NCBI GenBank assembly: GCA_963575745.1
Contig: CAUYUJ010000695.1
Coordinates: 1-64,000, forward strand
Source of the DNA: Prorocentrum cordatum
Taxonomy: Eukaryota; Sar; Dinophyceae; Prorocentrales; Prorocentraceae
DNA length: 64,000 nucleotides
Direction of reading: 5' to 3'
Made by a program: the position numbers and the translations under genes. The notes under the pieces were generated by a model that worked only from the letters and a program-made list of their open reading frames with translations, was not told the origin of the DNA and searched no databases. Below, piece by piece: positions 53,038-62,700 of this stretch (positions are counted from its first letter, which is position 1; every line of letters starts with the position of its first letter).

Positions 53038-53203
53038 TTTCGGGGGTGGACAGACCTGCCCTGGCACGTCGATTCAGGAATTGGCCGTTTCTCGGTTCGC
53101 GGGAGGGCCTGGCAGTCGTTTTTGCGAGTCCAGAGCCGTCGGTTTCGGTCCCAGGCCGTTTTCACTAAGGGGAGGTTTACTAAAGGGAGGTTTGTCCACC
53201 GCC
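53038..53203 (+). mobile_element. G element, copy 2, between 24-bp direct repeats
   Basis: GGGGGTGGACAGACC start, GTCGATTCAGGAATTGGCC and GCCGTTTTCACTAAGGGG interior, GTTTGTCCACCGCC end. GCTCCTTGCTCCCTCGTGCT (53016) and GCTCCTTACTCCCTCCTGCT (53219) flank it as direct repeats. Confidence 0.65.
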
Positions 53204-53605
53204 GATGCTTGTTTTCTCGCTCCTTACTCCCTCCTGCTAATTCGGAAACCGGAACGTATACATTACCAGTAGCGGGCTGTTTCTTGAATCCCAGTACTTT
53301 TTTTGAGGGTCGGGGACGACGCTGGGGTGGTGTGGTGTATACTCTTTTGTCCCCGGTGTCCCGGGAAAGCAGCGAAAACTGTATACACCAGGATCCCGTA
53401 TACACCAGAATCCGCGTTCCCGTGCGAATTTCAGCGCAGGGGCGGGAAAAAAAACGTCGGTGTATAGAGCTCGTTTCCCTACTAGTGTCTCTCGCGGTCC
53501 ATCCTTCTCCCTCCCCCTTGGCCCTTCCCTCCTCCTTTCCTTCCCGCACTAGATTTCTCGTCGCTAGTTGTTGTTGTTGCTCCTGTCTCTCTCCTCTTTC
53601 TGTTT
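53204..53605. other. Unassigned DNA with GTATACACCAG inverted repeats
   Basis: GTGGTGTATACTC, CTGTATACACCAGGATC, CGTATACACCAGAATCC and GTCGGTGTATAGAG lie within 150 bp. No gene. Confidence 0.45.
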
Positions 53606-54300
53606 TGGGGGCTGCGCCAACCTACCCGTGGCAGGTCAGGACGATGTACCCCCAAGGGGGGTATGGTCGACGACGAAGAGGGCGGGCATCGAGGGTTTGG
53701 GATGTCCATGTCCATTGACACGCGAGCAAATGACAGCGAGCAGTCTTGATGTTACTGTTGCTTGTTGTTGAACTTTGATTTCAGAAGGAACACTGTGGCT
53801 GATTTCCCCCCCTTCGGTGCCCACCCGATTCTTACTCGTTGAAGTGCTCCTTCTCGGGGCTTGCACCTTGTTCTCTGCAAGGGGAAGTCTTGCGCCTCAG
53901 ACCGGGCTGCTGGGCCCCCGAATCACAACACCCACGGCTCCCGAGCGTGAAGTCCTCGCAGCTGCTTGCGTGTTGAGGCCGCGCTCTCGCGCGGCACTTC
54001 CTCACCGTGTGTCCAGGACTCGCGCTCTCTCCCGTGGGCTCTCCCCTAAGCGTATGGATACGCCGCGCCCTCGACACTCAGGAATCACACCCTCGCTCCT
54101 GACTTCCTCCCGACGTGCTTGGGGATCGCTCTATCGTTCGAGGCCTCGCCGCGATTCAGGCAGGGCTGACGCTCCAGCGGCCTGGCCGTCTGGGCCCGCG
54201 CGCCCGACCCGCTCGTTAGGGCCCGCCCGTCCGACTCGCGCGTCTGGTCTTGCCGCTGGTTTGCTCGCTCCGACCCTCCGTCCTGCTCGTTAATTCCTAT
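53606..54300. repeat. M (reverse), S (forward), 38-bp minisatellite
   Basis: M reverse 53606-53755 (AGAGGGCGGGCATCGAGGGT), S 53765-53945 (GGGGCTTGCACCTTG, GGGCCCCCGAATCACAACA), diverged minisatellite to 54300. The same order as 52205-52840, so this pair is likely a duplicated block. Confidence 0.65.
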
Positions 54301-54569
54301 CGGGCTTCATCCTGCTCCCTCACCCTTGTCCCTTCCCTCCTCCGCACTCTCTTCCTGTTTTAGGGGCTGCACCAACTGCTACACGGGGCAGGCGAGATAG
54401 ATACAGTCAAGACGCTGAAATCAGGACCGCGTTGGGTCCGGGAGGGGCTCGCTGTTCATTCGGTCCTTCTGTGGTTGTTCTTGCAGCCCTCCTCGTGCGC
54501 CCAGGCTGTTTTGGAGCCAAAACAGAAATGTGCTTCGTTCCTTAATTAGCGCTCCTTATTGCAACAGCT

Positions 54570-54855
54570 TGGTTGTATACCTCAAAGGGGGGTGCGATCG
54601 AAGACGAAGAGGGCGGGTATCGAGGGTTCGGGATCTACGGGTTGGTTGACACGCGAGCAGATGTGAGCGAGCAGGCTTAAAATAATTGTTGTTGATGCTG
54701 GTGTCTTCGTCCCCACCCACCCCCCCGCGACCCACCCGCGACCCATCCCGCGACCCACCCGCGACCCAGCCCGCGGCCCACCCCGCGACCAACCCCGCGA
54801 CCCGCCCCGCGAGCGACCCATCCGCGACCCACCCGCGACCCACCCCACGCCCGCC
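54570..54855. repeat. M (reverse) and 12-bp CCCGCGACCCAC minisatellite
   Basis: M reverse (GGGCGGGTATCGAGGGTTCG) to 54690, then about 12 units of CCCGCGACCCAC. Confidence 0.7.
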
Positions 54856-54916
54856 CCTGTATCCGCAATTGCAGGGTGCCGCGTATCTATGTCTCCCAGA
54901 TGCAGTCCGCGCAGGT

Positions 54917-55077
54917 GGTGTCGGAGGATCGCGCCGCATCGCCGATGCATTGGCGATGCGGCTCGGTGTGGAGTCCGATTTTCTCCACGGCAACGTCGCC
55001 GATGCATCGCCGGCATCGCACACGCATTGTCGATGCATCGGTGATGCATCGACGATGCGGCGCGATCCTCCGACACC
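54917..55077. mobile_element. T element, copy 2, 25-bp perfect TIR
   Basis: Ends GGTGTCGGAGGATCGCGCCG and the perfect complement CGGCGCGATCCTCCGACACC (25 bp in all). The interior is made of CGCCGATGCATCGCCG palindromes, as in copy 1. Confidence 0.8.
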
Positions 55078-55320
55078 ATCTCCTCCGACCCCATCTAGGG
55101 GGCCTCCACCAGATACTTGGAGGCTTCCCACGCCCCATCCCCCGTCCCCTCCGGGCTGCATCTTCCCCCCTCGTCCCCGCCGCGCCCCGCCCAGCCGCGC
55201 GCCTGCGTCCCGCCCGGCCGCCACCGCGGCCCGGATGCCGCCCGACGCCGTTGAGCTGCTTTGCACCACCGGGGCTTCGCAGGGGCTGACGGCGCCGGCA
55301 CCTGCGCCCACCGCCTCCTC

Positions 55321-55567
55321 GTGTCATGGCGCGAACATCGCAGAGCGGATTTCGTCCGGAAAACGATAGGCTGGGCCTGGAGTGTCCTGGAGAATTCCCG
55401 TCCAGACTTCGAGGTGAATTTCGTGCGGGTTTTTTTGGCCAGGAATGAAGATCAAGAAGAGTCCACGCGAAATTCACTTCGTTTTTCGCTCGCCGTTTCG
55501 GGCAAAAATCGACGCAGAAATCCACGTAGAAATCCGCTGCAGCACGTCTGCAAGGCCGGTGCAATGA
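55321..55567 (+). mobile_element. U element, copy 2, with related empty site
   Basis: A 247-bp insertion, GTGTCATGGCGCGAACATCG to CCGGTGCAATGA, with CTC repeated at 55318-55320 and 55568-55570. The paralogous copy at 56024-56045 reads CCGCCTCCTCTTGTTCTC with one CTC and no insert. The ends are weakly inverted (GTGTCATGG / CAATGACTC). Confidence 0.8.
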
Positions 55568-55651
55568 CTCTTGTTCTCATCGCGGCTTCGCGCGCAAGAA
55601 GGTTCGGATTCGCTATCGGGGACACACCGCCGATCAGGGTCAGCGCTAACA

Positions 55652-55816
55652 TTAGGTCGGGCATGTCCCTCTCTCTACAGGAGGAATATCCAAAAATAGT
55701 ACAAAAAATTGTCTGGGGATGATTTGTTTTATATTTCTTGGGCTGTTTTTGCATATTTTCTGAGTGTTGCAAGTTGTTCGCCAAGATCGGCCTGTAGGGG
55801 GACAGGCCCGCCCGAA
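55652..55816 (+). mobile_element. I3 element, copy 7
   Basis: ATTAGGTCGGGCATGTCCCT to GGGGGACAGGCCCGCCCGAA, flanked by CGCTAAC on both sides. It occupies the same position in duplication copy 1 as I3 copy 8 in copy 2. Confidence 0.75.
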
Positions 55817-55885
55817 CGCTAACGGAGGTTAGCCAATCCCCTCTGGCTGAATCACCCTGTTCCGCCATGCGCTGACCCTGGTTTG

Positions 55886-55992
55886 GGAGCATTGAAAAAA
55901 AGACATGGAGCCCGTACCCCCCCAACCCGAAATTCGGGTCGAATTCGGGTCTTCGGGTTGGGCTGGGCTGGAGTGGTCTGGTAGAGAATCAG
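55886..55992 (+). mobile_element. L element, copy 3 (left part lost)
   Basis: GGAGCATTGAAAAAAAGACA, CCGTACCCCCCCAACCCGAA, GGTCTTCGGGTTGGGCTGGG. It lies between the two duplication copies. Confidence 0.6.
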
Positions 55993-56340
55993 CAGGGGCT
56001 GACGGCGCCGACACCTGCGCCCACCGCCTCCTCTTGTTCTCGTCGCGGCTTCGCGCGCAAGAGTGTTCGGAGTCGCTATCGGGGACACACCGCCGATCGG
56101 GGTCAGCGCCAACGGCAAGTCGGGCATGTCTCTCTACAGGAGGAATATTCAAAAATAGTATCAAAAATAGTCTGGGGACGTTTTTTCTATCATTTGTTTT
56201 GCCATGTGGCGTATTTTCCCCGTATATTTTTTCGTCCAAAATCCGCCTGCAGGGGGACATGCCCGACCTAACGCTAACGGAGGTCAGCCACTCCCCTCTG
56301 GCTGAGTCACCCTGTTCCGCCCTCCGCTGACCCTGGTTCA
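55993..56340 (+). repeat. Tandem segmental duplication, copy 2
   Basis: Same order of segments as copy 1 but without the U element, so it preserves the empty target. Confidence 0.85.
56116..56272 (+). mobile_element. I3 element, copy 8, with 9-bp target duplication
   Basis: CAAGTCGGGCATGTCTCTCT to CAGGGGGACATGCCCGACCT; flanks CGCCAACGG and CGCTAACGG (one mismatch). Interior AATAGTCTGGGGACG. Confidence 0.8.
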
Positions 56341-56398
56341 GGAGCTACTGCCGACGGCTGGCCGGCCTTCGCGACAGGTCCCCGGCCGACCCAGAGTG

Positions 56399-56598
56399 TG
56401 CAATAGTCATTCTGTTTATCTGATCATGCTGGTCCCTGCTATTGCTGTTGCATGCTCTCACCCCTCTGCCCGTAAACATATTGGCTGAGGGGGCCCCCTT
56501 TTGCCTACGCTACCAGCTAGCATAACTTATCATTTGCAGCGAGAAGGTCTTGGAATAAAAGATTCACGCATCTTATCAGCGCCTGCGTGTGCGTTGCA
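56399..56598 (+). mobile_element. Putative 5' LTR of the copia element
   Basis: A 200-bp segment beginning TGCAATAG and ending GTTGCA, so it has a perfect 5-bp TGCAA/TTGCA inverted terminus of the TG...CA type. AATAAA at 56554-56559 fits a polyadenylation signal within the LTR. The segment is immediately followed by a primer-binding-site-like sequence and then the gag start. The 3' LTR lies outside the window, so identity cannot be confirmed. The preceding GAGTG would be the target duplication. Confidence 0.5.
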
Positions 56599-56599
56599 T

Positions 56600-56611
56600 T
56601 GGCAGCGGAGC
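56600..56611 (+). promoter_or_regulatory. Putative primer-binding site
   Basis: TGGCAGCGGAGC, two bases after the LTR end. It matches 9 of 12 positions of TGGTAGCAGAGG, the complement of the 3' end of a vertebrate-type initiator tRNA-Met, the usual copia primer class. Confidence 0.4.
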
Positions 56612-56719
56612 GTGTATTCCGAGCTCCCTCGCAGGGAGAACCCTTTCGGCATCAGACAGTTTCTTCCCGGACACTCCCGTGCAGTCGGACAGATCACGAC
56701 GGATATTACATCTCGCACG

Positions 56720-59700
56720 ATGGCTGACCGGAGGCCTGCTGCTGCCGCTGGTTCTCGCGGTGCCGCTGCACCGAAGAAGTACGGAGATCGTCGATACAAG
56801 GGCAAGCACCCTCGAGATGGAGCTGCGGCAGCGGCTACGCCCGACGATGAGACCTACGAAGAGGAATGGGTGGACGAGTGGGCTGGAGAGGACTGGGCCG
56901 AGGACGACTACGAGGAGTCGGAGATTCCACCGAGCTCGGCGGAGTTTCGACGCACCCGCGGTGATCGCAAGAAGTGGCGCGGAGGACCGTGCCCGGCCCC
57001 GCCTCCACTCGAGGCCCGGTTTCAGAATATCTACAAGCAGCCGAGGTACTACCAGAAGTGGGTTCGGAAAGTGCACATGTGGAAGGCCAGGGCGCGACAC
57101 TACAAGCCGATGGCCGAGCTGGCCCTGGACCTTTCGGACGTCATCACGGGCGAGGGCGCAGAGATGATCGAGTCTTTGGAATGGACCCGTTTGTATTCAC
57201 AAGATGGCATCGATCTGGTGATCAACTCACTCGCCGTGTTTGACGAGCAGCAGATCCTACAAGTTGGAGACCTCATGGAAGAGTACGAAGAAGTGGAGCG
57301 CCTGCCCGGTGAGCTGCTGGCCGCGTACGTCGCGCATTTCAAGGATCTCGAGATGCGGCTCAAGCGGGCAGAGCTTCCAGCTCAGCAAGGACAATTTCGT
57401 GCATTCAAGTTGTTGCGAAGCTCATGTTTATCGCCGGAGGTTCGGCGCAACCTCCTCCTCGCGACGGGCAATGAGTACGACTTCGACCGCCTCGTTCAGG
57501 CTATGAGTGTGCAGTGGCCGTCCACCGCCCCGAACTGGGTTGCTCCAGTACGACGGATGGCACGCAAGCGACTCGGTGAGGCGGCCGCTCCTGAACGCAA
57601 GCCGGCTGGTCGAGATCACGATAAAGGAGGCGGCAAAGGACGAGATCGACAGCCACAGAATCGAGCTCCTCGACCAGCGCCGAAGCCGCCCCACGTCAGC
57701 GAGGCCGACATTATTCCCGAAGACGAGGCTGAGGAAAACGAAGATGAAGACGACCCCGATCAAGCAGAAGTAAATGAGGCTTACGCCGAGGAGGTTGACA
57801 GCATCCAGGTCATGCAGGAGGTGGCGGACGCTTTGACCGTCACGAGCGACAAGCTGAAGAAGCTGACCTTGGGCCGCGGGTCGACCGGAAGGTCCTCACC
57901 GCCGAAGCCTGGAGACCGACGCCCGCCACCGCGGTCAGCGCCCTCCGGTGGTGCCGCCGCCCCTGCGGGCCGGCCGTCCCCAGCGCCGCCCGGCAGGTCG
58001 CCGCAAACATCGTCAGCACCGCCACAGAGAGGCACTGCGACGCCGCCGGCCGGCACGTCTTTTTCAGGAAGCATTCGTGGAACGTTTACGGGAGATCGAT
58101 CCGGAGATTCAAGAGCACCGGCGGCATCTCAGAGGCCAGGGTTTCGCCAGACGTCATCGAGGACCGGCTACAAGGATAAACGCGATCGAGCTCGCGCCGT
58201 TCATGATGCCTCGATTGATCAGGACGAACCCGCTGATGAAGACGATGAGGAGTACGCCGCCGATGCGGTAGAGCACGAGGCCTTAGTCACGCACCTCTCG
58301 CCTGACGAGCTGCAGCAGCGCGTGGCCGCCTTCAAGAGCAGGGTCGCCACCAGCGACAAGGGGGCCTCTCACGTTCGATTTCAGGCAGCGCCAGAAGTGC
58401 GTCAGTTTTCCGTGGATTCTCGCGGAGCTCAGGCGGCGAGAAGCGGGACAAAATCATCGCATCAGGTCGACGTCATCTGGCATGTCCGGACGCCCTTGGA
58501 CGTTTGCTTCCTCGAGGATTCCCAGGGTTTCTACATTGTCATCGACACAGGTTGCCAGCGCAACGTTGTGGGCTACGAGTGTTTGGGAAAGTTTCTGGAA
58601 CATATCGCCTACCTGGGGTTGAGTTTCTGGGAAACTGAGGAGCAAGAGAGGTTTCGGTTTGGAGTCAGTCGTGCGGTGAGCAAATCTGTGGTGTATTTCC
58701 CGATATGTATTGAACATGTGGTGCCCCTGGTTTGCCGTGCCTCAGTCCTGGACGTGAACCCTAAGTTGCCTTTCTTGGGATCGTTACCGATGTGGACGCT
58801 CTTGGGCCTCCAGCTGGACACCTTGGGGGAAAGGGCTCATTTCACCAAGATCAACCTGTGCGACGTGCCCCTGAAGATTGCCCCGAATGGCCACTTGCTT
58901 CTGAGAGTCGACTCTTGCTTGAAGGATGTGGGGTTCCCAAGGGAGCCCGAGGCCTGGAAGTTCACCCCCTCGGACGTCATCATCCCGGAGCCCCAGTGGA
59001 TCCCAGAGGCACCAGCCTGTGTTTCCGGAGATAGTTGTGCTCAAGCCGAGTCTCAGCCTATGCAGTTTTCACGCGCAGCACTGTGTGCTCTTACATATAC
59101 TCACCGCGGGCTGCTTCAGCCTCGCGAAGTCCCGCCCTCCGTGCCAGACGGCTGTAACCTGACCGACGCCACACCCGTGTTCGAGAGCATCCTCGGTCTG
59201 TCGGTAAATGAAGTCGGACAAGTCGGAGTCGCAGGAGGCCCGATCGTCTCGTCGCACAGTCCAGCTGACGAGGCAGAACCTGGCGATCAACGCGTGGACG
59301 AACCTGATGCAGCTGATCATGAACCACCTGTCGCACATCATCGGTCGCAGTCGCGAGCAGTTCCGGCAGAACTTGGAGATGTCGAACCGGATGATGGGCA
59401 CGATCGCGCAGATGGGCCACGAGATGGGCTACCTGACACCGATGGCGGACTCAGTGAAGGCGATCGCGAGAGGAGCCGCACAGGTTCCGGAGAGCGTGCT
59501 GCCACCGCCGCCGGCACCGGAGGATCAAGCCCAGAACTACTCACAGCTGTGCCAGAAGAGGGACGCGTGCGCCCATCCGACAACGAGGAGGTACTACGCC
59601 AAGGGGTACTGGCTGATCTGCGACCAGTGCGGCCGGCGGTGGAAGTCGGTCAACGGGAAGTGGATCGTGGACGACAAAGAAGATCTTCTTCGCGTACCTA

Positions 59701-62700
59701 CCTCGACAAAGTCACTGGGTTCCTCCTCGCGCTCTCGGCCAGCTGCTTCAACAATGCCGAAACGCCCGGTCAAGTCTTCGGCGAGCTCGAGCCAGGGTCG
59801 TACGCGGACCAAGGCGGAGCCAAGGTCACCCTCGGAGCAGGCGGTTCCGACGGACGAGGAGAACGACGAGAACATGGACAGGACCTCCGAGGGCGAGGAG
59901 ACGGACCAGGGATGGGACAAGTTTCCGCGCCAGCCTCCCCAGCGCCGGGGACCGAGATGGTGAAGAGAGGCGCCTGGAAGCGCCTTCTCGGCATTGCTAA
60001 GAAGACGACCGCAGCCAGCGAGACGCTTAATAACGTGAGTCAAGATGCCGATCGCCGAGCTGCCGATTTACGAGACGCGGAATGGTGCTGCTCGGACGTG
60101 GCCTTCATGGACATTCCCGTTCCCGAGTTGCCCGACCACCGGTACTTGGACAACGAGTGCCAGGCGTGCGGCACCGACCTCATCGAGGGCTGCGCCGGGA
60201 CAGCAAGACCTACGCGATTAGCTTCGCGCTTTGAGCTGAGGGCCTCGCCGAGCGCCGACATAGAGGACGGCTGGGACTTGTCAACTACGCGAGGTGCTCA
60301 GAGATGGAAAGATCAGATACAGAAAGACAAGCCACTCTACGTGATCGTAGGCTTCCCCTGCACGCTCTGGTGCTCCGACAACGTCAATGTGAACTACGTC
60401 GACCACCCCGAGCTGCTTGAGAGACTTCGTGCCCGGGATCGACGGCTGATTGACTTGATCAAGTGGACCATCGAGTACCAGGTGAAGCATGGCCGGTTTT
60501 TCTTGTTCGAGAACCCGCCGACGTCAGCGATCTGGAAGGACCTCCAGTTCGCCCCGCTCCTGCCCTTGGGCGAGACCGTTATTGGCCATGGGTGCCAGTA
60601 CGGGAAGACAGGCAAGACTGGCCTGCCGATTCGCAAGGCGTATCGCTGGTTCTCCAACTCGCCGCCCGTGCTTGCGGCTCTGAGCCGCCGCTGCCCAGGA
60701 CTTCGCCCGGTGTCCGGGGGCCACTTGCACGATCAGATCGAGAACTCGAAGTGGACAAAGGCCAGCGGCGAGTACACCGACGAGATGGCCCACGCGATGC
60801 TCCACGCGATCCAGCAGGTCGCCGCCCAGAGGAATCCGAGCAGGTTCGCCGACATGCCGGTCGCGGCTACCGAGTGGGAGGTCGCCTACAACCACGCAGG
60901 TCCCATCGAGGTGCTGTTCGCCTCGCCAGAGAAGGACCCCACCAGGTGGGAGGCGGTCATGCAGGGCGTCCGACAGATCGTGGGCGGCTCCGCCAGCCGA
61001 GGCGGGAACAAGGCCACGCATTACCTTTCGAAGTCATCCACGCTCTGGAGACAGATTAGCCAGCTCGTTCCGTGGGACCTCACGATGATCCAGCTCGTGA
61101 AGACAGCCAAACAAAGGAGGTTCCCCATCAACAAGGAGCCGTGGTCTCACCGTGGTCACTGCTACGTGGACGAGAAGGGCCATTACCACATCGATGCCGA
61201 GGACCTGGTTGACGTGGCCTTCCCGACGTTGGCCTTGTCGCCGCCAGCGGACCTAGCCGTTTTCTTTTTCGGCTATGCCAAGCAGGAGTCCCTCCCGCAG
61301 GAGCCTGACACGTCACAGATAGAGAAGCGAATGCCGCTCCCCCCGGACCCGAACGACCCGATGCTGCCGAACAACAGCCTGCCGCCCGACGAGGACGACG
61401 ACCTGCAGGACGTCCCGATCGCTCGGATGCCTGACGCGTCCGGCGGTATGGCTGGCATACGTTTTGTTGGAGTGACAAAGGAGCAGTGTCCTCGTGAAGT
61501 TCGCCAGCTTGTCGCTCGTATGCACTGTAACTTGGGGCGTCCTGTGCCCAGCGAGTTCTTCCAGTTCCTGGCCCAGAGAGGCGCCTCGCAGGCCACGCTG
61601 CTGTGCGCCAGAGCGCTGAGGTGCCCGGCGTGCCTTCGTCGCAAGCGGCCTCAGCGACAGCGGGAGTCACAGATTCCAAGAGTGGGTCTGTTCAACGACT
61701 TAGTCAAGGGCGACTTGTTCTACGTCATGACCCACGACGGTACGACGCACGCGCTCTTGGGACTGGTGGACAAAGCCACGAGACTACATGTGGTGTGTCG
61801 GATTGCTTCACGCGAACCAGGAGACGTCTGGGAGAAGTTCCAGACGTGCTGGCTCACCCCGTTCGGGATCATGCAGATTCTGGTTGTCGACCGGGACGGT
61901 GCCTTCGAAGCCGTGTTCATGGACAGCTGCCACACGTTGGGAATCGACGTGAGGTACGTGCCGCCGGGAGCTCACTGGCAGCTGGGCCTGGCCGAATCCG
62001 GCAACTACGCCTGGCGCCGAGTCTTCGAGAAGGTGATCGACGTCATCCTGCCGACGATGCCAGAGCACGTGGACCTCGCGATCATCTCGACGAGCCACGC
62101 CGTAAACCAGTCTGTGCGCCGAGCAGGCCGCACCGCCTATGCCGCCGCCTTCGGACGGGTACCCACACTTCCGACCGAGCTCTTGGCCGACACCACGTCC
62201 GCCGAGTTCTGGCACAATTGCACCCGGGATGAGATGTTGGCCTACGGGGAGAGATGCCGCATTGAGGCGCTCAAGGCGATCGCCGACCTGGAGGCCGACG
62301 AGGCGCTGCGCACCTCCATCCTCCGCCAGCCTGTCAACCGCAAGGAGTACGACTTCCTCTCGGGACAGCGCGTGGCAGCCTGGGGCGAGCATGGTCGCAA
62401 GCGACGGGGCAAGACGCCCGTGGCAGGGCATCGCCCAGGCATTTTCTGTTTCTGGGATTCCGGCACCAACGGCTACGGCGAGGGCGAGTCTGCCTGGCTG
62501 CGGATCGGGCACCGCACTGTGCAGGTGGCCCGCGAACACATACGCCCAGCCGTCGGTTTCGAGGGCTGGACCCCTTCCGAGGAGGACCTCAAGGAGCTCA
62601 AGACGGCCGAGCAGGACTTGGCGAAGGCCAGCCAGGGCGACGCTTCGAACATCACCATTGAGGGCCCTCCTGAACAACAACCCGAACCAGAAGATCCGCA

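Larger units (their letters stand above)
55280..55885 (+). repeat. Tandem segmental duplication, copy 1
   Basis: Shares with 55993-56340, in order: GGGCTGACGGCGCCGGCACC, CGCGGCTTCGCGCGCAAGA, GGGGACACACCGCCGATC, an I3 element, CTAACGGAGGTTAGCC and CTGGCTGAATCACCCTGTTC. This copy additionally holds the U insertion. Confidence 0.85.

Noticed and set aside
57840-58140. A frame switch in the Pro/Arg-rich linker between gag and protease
   Set aside because: Several frames are open owing to high GC, but the main frame continues cleanly into the protease DTGC motif, so no shift is needed.
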